43,785 nucleotides of DNA, from positions 1-43,785 of the forward strand of contig JAJDXV010000020.1 of the NCBI GenBank assembly GCA_022823085.1. The letters run 5' to 3'. The position numbers and the translations under genes were made by a program. This DNA comes from Candidatus Poribacteria bacterium (GTDB lineage: Bacteria; Poribacteria; WGA-4E; WGA-3G). Shown piece after piece: positions 1-8,229 of this stretch; the first letter of the stretch is position 1; every line of letters begins with the position of its first letter. The notes beneath the pieces were generated by a model, which was not told the DNA's origin, did no database searches, and saw nothing but the letters and a program-made list of their open reading frames with translations.

Positions 1-111
1 GCAGTCGTTTCTAACACAATAGAGACCCAAAAACAGGTTTAGAAGCCAATCCTAACATCTGTTCGGGAGCTCTAACGGGAGAACACTGCCAACTTTTCAT
101 AACTCCTAAAC

Positions 112-140
112 TTAGCAAACTGTCCAAACTATAGTATAAC
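112..140 (+). promoter_or_regulatory. Possible sigma-70 type promoter of the sigma factor gene
   Basis: TTAGCA at 112-117 (4 of 6 matches to the -35 consensus), a 17-nt spacer, and TATAAC at 135-140 (5 of 6 matches to the -10). It would leave a leader of about 115 nt before the ATG at 264. Nothing else is recognised in bases 1-263, which are AT-rich and hold no convincing gene. Sequence match only. Confidence 0.4.
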
Positions 141-263
141 TAATGAAAAATAAATAAATATTTTGGTTTCATCAACTTAAGCAGCGGCAATATCGCGGGA
201 ACCTGTACATTTGCTACCCTGAAGCAGGTAGCCGTAAATCAACTTGTGGCAAGGAGAATTTTG

Positions 264-2540
264 ATGGTAGAGGACGACGTTCAACTGATTCGTAGAATTT
301 TGTCTGGCGATGACGAGGCTTTCAGTACATTAATGCGGAGACACCAAAAAGGCGTGCATGCCCTTATATGGCGGAAAATTGGGGATTTTCACATTGCAGA
401 GGAGATTACCCAAGACACCTTTATCCAAGTCTACAAAAAACTTGGGACCTTAGAGGATCCAGACCGATTTGAAGGGTGGCTTTATGTCATAGCGAATCGA
501 CGCTGCATTAATTGGATAAAACGGAATAAAGCTAAAATGGACAAATTGAATATGCAATCCTTAGAAGCTACACGTCCAGAAGAGGTTGAAGAAGCCTTCT
601 ACGCAGATTATGTATCGCATCAGCGTGAAGTTGAAAATACTAAGCGGCGACAAAATCTTGCCAAAAGACTCCTACAGGAGCTACCGGAAAGTGAACGTAC
701 CGTTGTTACGCTTCACTATCTCGGTAAAATGACATCGAAGGAGATCAGCAAATTCTTAGGGGTGTCGGTGAATACAATTAAGAGCCGACTTCGCCGTGCC
801 CGCAAGCGTTTAGAAAAAGAAGAAGCATTGGTCCGCGAAACGCTTAGCGGGGTCCAATTGTCTGACAATCTCATTGAGAACGTCATGCGACACATTGCTG
901 ACTTGAATCCGATATCGACACCGTCCGCTAAGAAACCTTTACTCCCTTGGGCAGCTTTCGGTGCCGCAGTGGTATTGGTGATACTCCTCGGCATGGGCAG
1001 CCAATACTTGCTTCGGTGTCAGCAGCCATATAGTTTTGATGCACAATCTGAACCTACCGTTGAACTTGTTGACGCCCCTATCCTTATTGAGATTGTCGCA
1101 AGGCCTGATGTGCGAAATCAGATTGGCAGAACAATCATTCCCGGTAAAAACAGTGGGGCTGGCGTGCAAACCTCACAGACCACCCTCACAACAAACGCAT
1201 GGGACGATCCCGCAAAGTTTTCCACTTCACAGTGGACACAATCAACCGGACCGAAAGGTAGCGTCGTCTATGACCTCTTTAAAGCTGCGGATGGAACGAT
1301 CTACGCTGCTGCAAAAACGGGTCTCTATAGATTGACCTCCGCAGCAACATGGGTACTTATTAACGCCGATATTCCCATCGGACAGTACCGAGTGCCGATA
1401 ACAGAACACCAAGGCACCGTTTATACCGTTTCCGCTGATGAGGTGCTCGCTTCAGAAGATGGCGGTGATACGTGGAACGCACTTGGGCAGCGCCCTGAAG
1501 GTGTCGCCAGTGGACTCATCATCATCGATGCAAGCGAGAAACACAACCCACAAGCAAACATAGTGTTGTATCTCGCCCTTCAAGAGAAGGGGATCTTTCG
1601 ATCTACTAATGCCTGTAAGTACTGGGCACCCCTGAATGACGGATTGGCAGGGAAACGGGTCTATACAGTCGCTGCAATCGGAAACACCCTATTCGCTGGC
1701 ACAAACCGCGGGCTCTATCGCCTCGGTTCAAATAACTGGCAACAGTTGCTCACCGAAACATCTGGTGCCGTTTACGCCTTGACTGTTGACGAAAATAACC
1801 TCTATGTTGGAATCGCACCTGATGTTGTCTACTCGGAGTCCAGTAAATCATTTCCAAATATATCAACCCCTGAAGCGTTAGAAAAAAGGGTTTTCCACTC
1901 CGCAGATCTCGGAGCGTCATGGACTGAAATAACGCCTACAGATGAATCTCAAATAATAAACCTCGCTTCTGCTATACAGGTTTTGGCTGCAGGTAAAACA
2001 CTCTTCGTTCTCGGAGTAGCCGAATTTCGATCTATTGATGGCGGGCAAACCTGGACCCCTCTTAGATCTATTATCAATTCATATATGGCACCCAGATTTC
2101 CAGCTATCGCTATTGATGAAAGGACATTTTATAAAGCCGATGCATTCGGGATCAGCCGCACAACCGATGCCGGCGAGTCTTGGCACCCGTTTGTAAACGG
2201 GATGACGGGTCCCGAACTCTACGACTTGGTTGCCCTAAACCACAGGCTCTATATGCATATCGGGGGTGACCTTGTCCAGTCGACTGATGGGGGTGAGACT
2301 TGGGAGAGTGCTCATTTCAATACGCATGAGCACACACCGCAATTAGATACCGATTTTTATGCGAATATAAAACTGACGATTGCACATAATGCCCTCTATG
2401 CCATTTCAATTCACGAGGGCAAACCGAGTATTTTTCGCTCCTCCGCTGCGGGCGATAAACTCATCCCCATTCACGGTATCCCCGCTTTTGAAGCCGAGAC
2501 GGCATGTTCCACATCTCGCTTGAGGAACAAACGGATATAG
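264..2540 (+). CDS. Membrane-tethered ECF sigma factor fused to a BNR/Asp-box beta-propeller
   Basis: The N-terminal ~190 residues are an ECF-type sigma-70 factor: region 2 (about residues 15-90, with the DTFIQVYKKL and FEGWLYVIANR segments) and region 4 helix-turn-helix (about 135-190, with GVSVNTIKSRLRRAR). A single hydrophobic helix follows at about 225-250. The remaining ~500 residues carry six Asp-box motifs (S-x-D-x-G-x-T-W type, such as STDGGETW and SIDGGQTW), typical of sialidase/VPS10-like propellers. The start is ATG 264, since AAGGAG at 251-256 sits 7 nt upstream; an in-frame GTG at 246 lies before that site. Inferred topology: cytoplasmic sigma factor, external propeller, so one protein could sense outside and transcribe inside. 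The tail after the last propeller blade ends abruptly in a basic, low-similarity stretch, so a C-terminal truncation is possible. Confidence 0.85.
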   Translation: MVEDDVQLIRRILSGDDEAFSTLMRRHQKGVHALIWRKIGDFHIAEEITQDTFIQVYKKLGTLEDPDRFEGWLYVIANRRCINWIKRNKAKMDKLNMQSLEATRPEEVEEAFYADYVSHQREVENTKRRQNLAKRLLQELPESERTVVTLHYLGKMTSKEISKFLGVSVNTIKSRLRRARKRLEKEEALVRETLSGVQLSDNLIENVMRHIADLNPISTPSAKKPLLPWAAFGAAVVLVILLGMGSQYLLRCQQPYSFDAQSEPTVELVDAPILIEIVARPDVRNQIGRTIIPGKNSGAGVQTSQTTLTTNAWDDPAKFSTSQWTQSTGPKGSVVYDLFKAADGTIYAAAKTGLYRLTSAATWVLINADIPIGQYRVPITEHQGTVYTVSADEVLASEDGGDTWNALGQRPEGVASGLIIIDASEKHNPQANIVLYLALQEKGIFRSTNACKYWAPLNDGLAGKRVYTVAAIGNTLFAGTNRGLYRLGSNNWQQLLTETSGAVYALTVDENNLYVGIAPDVVYSESSKSFPNISTPEALEKRVFHSADLGASWTEITPTDESQIINLASAIQVLAAGKTLFVLGVAEFRSIDGGQTWTPLRSIINSYMAPRFPAIAIDERTFYKADAFGISRTTDAGESWHPFVNGMTGPELYDLVALNHRLYMHIGGDLVQSTDGGETWESAHFNTHEHTPQLDTDFYANIKLTIAHNALYAISIHEGKPSIFRSSAAGDKLIPIHGIPAFEAETACSTSRLRNKRI

Positions 2541-2619
2541 CAAAGGCGTTCTAACTTTTCGACCTCCAACGAAATAGTTTTTTGGCATTGAATGGTTCTG
2601 GGTCTATGGCGAGAAAAAA

Positions 2620-2648
2620 TTGACAAAAAAGCGTGAGTGCTTTACAAT
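2620..2648 (+). promoter_or_regulatory. Near-consensus sigma-70 promoter for the isomerase operon
   Basis: TTGACA (2620-2625, 6 of 6), a 17-nt spacer, and TACAAT (2643-2648, 5 of 6). Transcription would start near 2655, about 20 nt ahead of the ATG at 2677. The TTG of the -35 box is in frame with the gene and could be mistaken for a start codon. Confidence 0.75.
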
Positions 2649-2676
2649 GGATAAAAACATAAAGGTAGGATACAGA

Positions 2677-3486
2677 ATGCGAATTGCGATATGCAACGAA
2701 ATGTTTGAAGATTGGAAGATCGAAGATGTTTTCACTTATGCCGCTGAGATCGGTTACGATGCGGTTGAAATTGCGCCGTTTACTTTGGCAGATTCGGTTT
2801 TAGATATTAGTGAAACGGAACGGTCGCGTATCCGTAAGGCGGCGGAAGATGCGAAGATAGAAATTGCGGGATTGCACTGGCTGCTCGTCTCGCCGCCGGG
2901 GTTGTACGTTAATCATCCGGATGCTGAGATTCGCGAGGAGACACGGGACTATTTCCTTGCATTGGTAAATCTTTGTGCGGATTTGGGTGGCGAGGTGATG
3001 GTCATCGGTTCACCGCAGCAACGGAACGTGATGGACCCGCTCAGTTTTGAGGAGGCGTGGGCGTACGCACGGGCAACTTTCTCTGAAAGTGCTGCACTTG
3101 CAGGTGAGAGAGATGTGATGCTGTGTATGGAACCGTTGTCGAGCGATCAGACGAACTTCATCACGCATCCTGATAAAGCGGTTGAGATGGTGCGTGCCGT
3201 CAATCACCCGAATTTCCAGATTATCTTGGACGTGTGTAGTACCGCGAAAGAAGGGATCGATATGCCGACGCAGCTCCGTAAACACGCGCAGCACGTTGCA
3301 CATTTTCACTCCAATGACGATAACGGATACCTGCCGGGTTCTGGAAATGTCGATTATCCACCGATTATTGCGGCACTCAAGGAGATTGACTATAAGGGTT
3401 ATGTCTCGACAGAGGTATTTGATTTCAAACCGGATCCGAAGACGATCGCAAAACGGAGCATTGAATTTGTGAAGTCGCTGTTGTAG
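2677..3486 (+). CDS. Sugar phosphate isomerase/epimerase family TIM-barrel protein
   Basis: A 269-residue protein of the xylose-isomerase-like/AP-endonuclease-2 TIM-barrel superfamily. Likely metal ligands sit at the expected strand ends: Glu152 (MEPL), Asp185 (IILDVC), His211 (HFHSND) and Glu246 (VSTEVF). Members isomerise or epimerise sugars, inositols or hydroxypyruvate using a divalent metal; the exact substrate cannot be read from the sequence. The start is ATG 2677, preceded by AAGGTAGGA, because the longer frame from 2620 begins inside the -35 box. The next gene starts 9 nt downstream, so the two are probably co-transcribed. Cytoplasmic: no signal peptide is seen. Confidence 0.85.
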   Translation: MRIAICNEMFEDWKIEDVFTYAAEIGYDAVEIAPFTLADSVLDISETERSRIRKAAEDAKIEIAGLHWLLVSPPGLYVNHPDAEIREETRDYFLALVNLCADLGGEVMVIGSPQQRNVMDPLSFEEAWAYARATFSESAALAGERDVMLCMEPLSSDQTNFITHPDKAVEMVRAVNHPNFQIILDVCSTAKEGIDMPTQLRKHAQHVAHFHSNDDNGYLPGSGNVDYPPIIAALKEIDYKGYVSTEVFDFKPDPKTIAKRSIEFVKSLL

Positions 3487-3495
3487 GAGAGATTG

Positions 3496-5073
3496 ATGGA
3501 CAAGACTATCCACGAATGCTATACCGGTTATACGACACTTAGAAACGAGATGGGTCGCTGGCTGAAACAGAGCATGCTGCTTGATCCGCCGGGTCCGAAC
3601 GATGGTGGCGAGGATGAAGCGAACTACGCGCTTGCGTGGTTTCCACACTATCTCATCACGGGTGATGCGGCTGTGCTGAAGCATTTCGATATGCTGAGGT
3701 CGGCACTGCTCGGTTGGGTGAAGCGTGATTGCGTCCACGGTTATGAACCGAAGGCGGAGGCACATCACGGAACGGAACCGTTCTTGCTTTTTCTGCCCCG
3801 CTATATCGGGTTGATGCCTGAAGATTCGGAAGCCACGCACCTGTTGACGGATGCTGCAGAACATATCGGCAATTGGGTGGCAGAGATTCCGCCGTGGTAT
3901 GATTACGATCGGGACACGTTTATCGGTTACAACATAGGTACCCGACACGTGACGAACGATGAGAAGGATAGATATGAGTTGGCGGAGCATTTCCGGTTCA
4001 TCCACATCGCGCTTGCGGCGTATCGTGTGACAGGTGAAGAACGGTATCTGACGTGGGCATTGCGGTATGGGCGGAAGCGTGCCGGGCAGCTTGTTGCTGC
4101 GCCGGATCCGATGCCGCTGCTCTGGACGCATGATGGTGAAGGTCTTGATGAAGCTGCGGTTGATGCCAAGAATTTACATCGGTTGGTGGCGAGTTCGCAT
4201 CACATTCCGGGGGATCCGCTTGCAGGCATTGAAGTTCTATTGGCTTCTGGCGCGATCTATGCATTGGGTGATCTCTATCTGCTATCTGGGGAAGAAGTCT
4301 TTAAAACGGCGGCGAAACGGATTGTCGCACCGCTTTTAACATCTCTGAGCGATCCGTATAACGATCCGGCGGCGGCTGCGTTGGGTTATTACCGTTGGAC
4401 GTTTGAGGACACCTGTTTTGACGCAGCAATCCGATCGGGATTAGCGGATTTGCCCGATGCGTCGCCTGAGTTGCTGGCGTTGGTTTTTCCGCAAGAGAAC
4501 CGTCGTCGCGAACCGGGGGTCGGTAAACGTGCGGATATGGCGTATTGGGGTGAGTGGTCTAATGATGGTTCGGTGAAACCGATTCGGGAGCCGTCAACGG
4601 CTACGTTGACGCTTGCGTATCAGGTAACGGGTGAGATTATATATGCGTTGCGCGCGTTAGGGAGTGCTGGGACACGTTTGGGTATGGCGCGGCGGGTGCT
4701 GCGTGGTGGACGGGAACATGCAGATATGGGCGGTGCGGTCTGCTCGGTGGCAGCGGGACATGGACGGAATTGGGGACAAGGTGCGGTTACGGCGTGCTAC
4801 GGTCCACTGCTGCTGGGGACACGTGAGGTACAAGGTGCGGTTACGCAACTCTTGGAGGTTCAACGCGGCGACGGGAAGTGTCATCCGCCATCGAATCTTC
4901 TCTCTCTGGTGCGTCCTATTTTAGGAAGTCAAGATGCGAGTGCAGAAGCGGTTTTCTATAATGGGGGTGACGCGTCGCTCAAGTTTTCGTGGCGGTTCCG
5001 AGATGGAGACGAAGCGTCTGCGTGGCATGCGGAGACGCTTGCGGCACACGAGACACAAAAACGGGTATCGTAG
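3496..5073 (+). CDS. Uncharacterised protein, probably alpha-helical toroid (six-hairpin glycosidase-like)
   Basis: I do not recognise a named family. The 525-residue protein is rich in regularly spaced amphipathic helices with aromatic and acidic residues (for example PPWYDYDRD, FRFIHIALAAYRVTGEERYL and YRWTFEDTC), the pattern of (alpha/alpha)6 toroids in six-hairpin glycosidases and related lyases. No signal peptide is visible. Repeated motifs of the form YxxTGxxxYL/YAL fit helix-hairpin repeats. TAGGAGAG precedes ATG 3496; a TTG one codon earlier is less likely. It follows the isomerase gene by 9 nt and shares its promoter, so a role in processing a carbohydrate whose product the isomerase handles is a reasonable guess, nothing more. 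It converges on the next gene with 5 nt between stop codons. Confidence 0.6.
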   Translation: MDKTIHECYTGYTTLRNEMGRWLKQSMLLDPPGPNDGGEDEANYALAWFPHYLITGDAAVLKHFDMLRSALLGWVKRDCVHGYEPKAEAHHGTEPFLLFLPRYIGLMPEDSEATHLLTDAAEHIGNWVAEIPPWYDYDRDTFIGYNIGTRHVTNDEKDRYELAEHFRFIHIALAAYRVTGEERYLTWALRYGRKRAGQLVAAPDPMPLLWTHDGEGLDEAAVDAKNLHRLVASSHHIPGDPLAGIEVLLASGAIYALGDLYLLSGEEVFKTAAKRIVAPLLTSLSDPYNDPAAAALGYYRWTFEDTCFDAAIRSGLADLPDASPELLALVFPQENRRREPGVGKRADMAYWGEWSNDGSVKPIREPSTATLTLAYQVTGEIIYALRALGSAGTRLGMARRVLRGGREHADMGGAVCSVAAGHGRNWGQGAVTACYGPLLLGTREVQGAVTQLLEVQRGDGKCHPPSNLLSLVRPILGSQDASAEAVFYNGGDASLKFSWRFRDGDEASAWHAETLAAHETQKRVS

Positions 5074-5078
5074 GTATC

Positions 5079-5885
5079 TTAACTGCCGAAGTGCTGCGCA
5101 ACAAGTGTTAGATCAAGAATGTTAACAGTGCCGTCGCCGTTCACATCAGCCTCCGCATTCGTCCCGCCAAAATGCGCGGCGACAAATGTTAGGTCTAAGA
5201 TGTTGATGACGCCGTCTGCATTCACGTCATACGGTTTTTCGGGTGTGACCAGAGTGAAGCTGGTTAATTCAAAGATGATGTCTTGGCTCGTTTCAAATTT
5301 GACGGGTCCGATGCCCGGGGCGAGCCACTGGTAAGAGGTAGAACGACTTGATCCCAACGCAGCAGTGATTTTTGTGTTTATCTTGATTTTTACGCAGCTC
5401 TCAAACATGCCTGCTGGCGTGGTTACATCTTCTATAGCGACGACTTCGTTCACGCTGGAGACTTTGACGTTGCCTACCAGATATACGTCTGCTTCTCCGA
5501 GCGTTTCCCATATTTCGCCGAGTTGGAGGGTAGGTGGGAAAAAGATGGCAGGCGGTGCGAATTCCATATTCGCTGTGCCGAAAGTAGGCCCAAGTTCTGC
5601 GACAAGTTTATGGAGTTTCATTCCTTCTTTACCTATCTCAACAAGGAACGTGTTCGTGTCCATCGAAGTTGTCCCTAACACTTCCGTTATAATCTTGAGC
5701 GTGCGGAATTTTTCATTATTCACATTTTCGTCTGGTGCCTCAAGCGTGTAAGTCGCGCGTTCAGCACCGTCCTGGCTCTCCAAAACCCAAGTATTCCCAA
5801 TCTCTGCGGGATAGTAGTTTTGTGCAGACGTTGCCCCCGTGGCAACGCAGATGAGTGTAATGATGAATAGGGTATTGCGAATCAT
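5079..5885 (-). CDS. Secreted protein with C-terminal dockerin-like repeats (paralogue 1 of 3)
   Basis: A 268-residue protein starting at ATG 5885, with GGAAG seven nt upstream and a signal peptide of about 22 residues ending ATSAQ. The mature N-terminus (NYYPAEIGNTWVLES) opens a beta-rich domain of about 190 residues that ends near WLAPGIGPVKF; the same domain occurs in the proteins at 6034-7821 and 8230-9141. The last ~50 residues are two EF-hand-like loops (DVNADGVINILDL and DVNGDGTVNILDL), the hallmark of type I dockerin repeats that bind calcium and, in cellulosomes, cohesin. No cohesin is visible in the window, so the partner is unknown. A perfect terminator-like hairpin separates it from its upstream neighbour. 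Confidence 0.75.
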   Translation of the reverse strand: MIRNTLFIITLICVATGATSAQNYYPAEIGNTWVLESQDGAERATYTLEAPDENVNNEKFRTLKIITEVLGTTSMDTNTFLVEIGKEGMKLHKLVAELGPTFGTANMEFAPPAIFFPPTLQLGEIWETLGEADVYLVGNVKVSSVNEVVAIEDVTTPAGMFESCVKIKINTKITAALGSSRSTSYQWLAPGIGPVKFETSQDIIFELTSFTLVTPEKPYDVNADGVINILDLTFVAAHFGGTNAEADVNGDGTVNILDLTLVAQHFGS

Positions 5886-5942
5886 TTTATCTTCCTTGTT
5901 TAAGCGAGGCGTGATTGGAGAGAACGCCTGCAAGTTTGGTAT

Positions 5943-5976
5943 AAAAACGCCTTGATGGTGACATCAAGGCGTTTTT
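5943..5976 (-). terminator. Rho-independent terminator, usable in both directions
   Basis: Fifteen-base perfect inverted repeat (AAAAACGCCTTGATG at 5943-5957 and its complement at 5962-5976) around a GTGA loop. T-runs occur on both strands. It lies 57 nt beyond the stop of the minus-strand gene ending at 6034 and 57 nt upstream of the start at 5885, so it should end transcripts of the former. Confidence 0.85.
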
Positions 5977-6033
5977 TTGTAGTAAATCCCATAATTATTT
6001 GGATGCGAGGTTCGCTGTAGGTATCCGTGTTTC

Positions 6034-7821
6034 CTACTTCAGGATAACCATGCGTCGGGTAGCAGTAAAATCTGCGGTTTGGAGCGTGTAGAAGTAAAGA
6101 CCGCTTGATACGTGTTCACCGACAGCGTTCTTACCGTCCCAATACGCCGCAGTTGTAGGTGTCATGTAGGAACCTACGGGCTGCAAGCCTAAGTCTAACG
6201 TCCGCACTAAATCCCCCGCGATGTTGTGGATACTGATTGTAACTTCAGCCGGTTTGCTCAGCTGATACGGAATCCACGTTTCCGGGTTGAACGGATTCGG
6301 GAAGTTCTGTGCCAGGATTGTGTCCTTCGGTTGCACATCGCCGACATTCAGTTGCAGGCTTAAGAAAGCGTTACGGATGTCAGCGGTTGTGACCGTGCGT
6401 TGGAAGGGTCCAGAGACGCGGTTCCCGCGTTCGTCGTAGAGTGCGATTTCGAGTTTATCGCCGGCTTCGACGACGCTTTTGCGGTTCAGGTCTGCCCAGA
6501 CAGCGGCGGAACGTTTCACGTCGCTGGTGATGTTTTCTGTAGCGATGGTGCCGGTGCGGAGGTTTTCAGCGACGAGGACGTACCCCGTGCTTGGCTGCAT
6601 ACCGCGAATGTTACTGGTGACAACAAACGCCCACGTGTTTTTATTGGTGGAAAGCGTCGGTGCAGCGGGTGCGGCATCAGCCTCGGTTTCGGACTGATTA
6701 TTCCATGCGGTACCTGTGAACGTTACCGCCTCTCCAGCAGGCGTATTGACGATATAACCTTGGCTGCCATCAATGCTAAACCCATCACCCTCATCAACGG
6801 TTGTGTAAGCGATAAAGTTTTGGGTTAGTGTATCTAACCGAATAACAAGGGTTGCGTTCAACATCTCTGCTAACGATTTAGCGGTGTAGGGTTCTTCCGG
6901 CATCAATGGGATGGAAATCATGTTCAGACCGGGGTCAAGTGTGACATCAAAACTGGAAGTTTTGGGGGGCATCGGTTCTTCGACCATCGGTTCTTCGGTG
7001 CCGGGTTCTTCAACCATATCTTCTTCCATCATCTCTTCTTCGACGACAGGTTCTTCTTCGGTGACAGGTGTTTCCTCAGTCGTTGGAGGTTCTGCGACAG
7101 GTGTATCTTCAACGTCTGGCATCTCTTCAACGTCTGGCATCTCTTCAACGGCAGGTGGTTCGACTAAGTTGTAACTTGCCAAGTCATAAACAACGCTGTT
7201 TGTATCATCGAGGAATTTAACGGGCCCCACATCGGGTGCAAGCCATAGGAACTCTTTCTCGCGTATAACTGTGAGTGCTGTGACAGCTTTTCGGTTCGTC
7301 TCTATTTTAACACAGTCTTTGAATACGCCGATCGGGGTTTCAACGTCCTCGATTGCAACTACCTCTAAGGTACTGGTAGTGGTTGCTGCTCCGACGATTA
7401 GCAGTACTGTTTCCGTTACAATTTCCCACGTGTGTCCGAGTGGTAGTGCTGCGGGGAAATTAGTGACCGGTGGGTCCCAAGTTGCCTCGGCGATGCCGAA
7501 TGCGCCTCGGTCGAATGCGACTTGATGCAGTAAAATCTCACCATCTTCGGCAACAGTTACCCAGGACTTGTCAAAGACAACTACGCCTGTTCCGACTGTC
7601 TCCTTAGCGATATTCAGGATGGTAAATTCCTCATCGTTAACAGTTTCGGGTCCCTCAAAGGTATAGGTGCGTTGATCAGCGCCGTCGGTACTCAAGAGGA
7701 CCCACGAATTGCCGACTGTTGATGGGAAATGATTTTGTGCGGTTGCTGTGAGTGCGAAACCACAGAGAATACTTAGTACGAAAAACGGTTTGAACCAATT
7801 CACAAGTTTGGTAGATTTCAT
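6034..7821 (-). CDS. Secreted protein with acidic linker and C-terminal FlgD-like/sorting domain (paralogue 2 of 3)
   Basis: A 595-residue protein with AAGGAG before ATG 7821 and a signal peptide ending ALTATAQ. Order: N-terminal domain shared with its two neighbours (NHFPSTVGNSWVLL to WLAPDVGPVKF, about residues 29-215); a linker of about 70 residues built from Glu/Pro/Thr/Met repeats such as VEEMPD; a middle beta-rich region; and a C-terminal ~85-residue Ig-like domain beginning FPNPFNPETWIPYQL and ending in a basic VILK tail. That last domain matches the FlgD-like/type A sorting domains found on many secreted proteins of Bacteroidetes and Poribacteria-like genomes. Probably cell-surface or extracellular. 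Where its paralogues carry dockerin repeats, this one carries the sorting domain, so the common N-domain has been attached to two anchoring solutions. Confidence 0.75.
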   Translation of the reverse strand: MKSTKLVNWFKPFFVLSILCGFALTATAQNHFPSTVGNSWVLLSTDGADQRTYTFEGPETVNDEEFTILNIAKETVGTGVVVFDKSWVTVAEDGEILLHQVAFDRGAFGIAEATWDPPVTNFPAALPLGHTWEIVTETVLLIVGAATTTSTLEVVAIEDVETPIGVFKDCVKIETNRKAVTALTVIREKEFLWLAPDVGPVKFLDDTNSVVYDLASYNLVEPPAVEEMPDVEEMPDVEDTPVAEPPTTEETPVTEEEPVVEEEMMEEDMVEEPGTEEPMVEEPMPPKTSSFDVTLDPGLNMISIPLMPEEPYTAKSLAEMLNATLVIRLDTLTQNFIAYTTVDEGDGFSIDGSQGYIVNTPAGEAVTFTGTAWNNQSETEADAAPAAPTLSTNKNTWAFVVTSNIRGMQPSTGYVLVAENLRTGTIATENITSDVKRSAAVWADLNRKSVVEAGDKLEIALYDERGNRVSGPFQRTVTTADIRNAFLSLQLNVGDVQPKDTILAQNFPNPFNPETWIPYQLSKPAEVTISIHNIAGDLVRTLDLGLQPVGSYMTPTTAAYWDGKNAVGEHVSSGLYFYTLQTADFTATRRMVILK

Positions 7822-7871
7822 AGTTTAGAACTCCTTAAAAGAAGTGAAGTATAAAGTGTTAACAGTGTTTA

Positions 7872-8075
7872 CTATCCTATCGGAACCCGCGTGCGAGGTG
7901 GTGAAAACACGAATAGTGGATCGCGGCAGGGGGCGGTAGTGTCAGAGGGGACGTGCCATCCGTCTGGGGATAGGTCCTCTTTTTCGGACACATATTGATA
8001 CCCGAACCACATTCCAACTGCCATCGCCAGTACAGCGATGCCAATTACAATTAATACCACTTTCCAAGTTACCAT
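7872..8075 (-). CDS. Small single-pass membrane protein, unknown function
   Basis: 67 residues: a hydrophobic helix at about 5-27 (VVLIVIGIAVLAMAVGMWFGY) followed by a polar, proline-containing tail with one cysteine. AAAGAGG precedes the ATG at 8075 at suitable spacing. It lies between two paralogous secreted-protein genes on the same strand, so it may be co-transcribed with them. No family is recognised. An alternative overlapping frame (7942-8211) has no membrane or domain signature and is less likely. Confidence 0.5.
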   Translation of the reverse strand: MVTWKVVLIVIGIAVLAMAVGMWFGYQYVSEKEDLSPDGWHVPSDTTAPCRDPLFVFSPPRTRVPIG

Positions 8076-8229
8076 GTTGGCCTCTTTCAGGTTCCGCGTG
8101 ATAGGTCTTAGATGTTACAAAATTCACCCTTAGAGAATGTAACCCAGCGATTGATTTCAAGGTTACAATTATTTGATGATTTACCTTATCGTTCGGGTTG
8201 ACAAAGGGCAACCATCGAACCGGATACCC

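Noticed and set aside
3010..4131. Long minus-strand open frame (373 codons) opposite the isomerase and its neighbour
   Set aside because: Arg/His/Ile-rich with no domain, no ribosome site, and it lies antisense to two better supported genes.
5119..5751. Plus-strand frames opposite the first dockerin-like gene
   Set aside because: Ser/Val-rich mirror of the coding strand, with no start signals.
7942..8211. 89-codon frame overlapping the small membrane protein
   Set aside because: No membrane or domain signature and a weaker start than the frame at 7872-8075.
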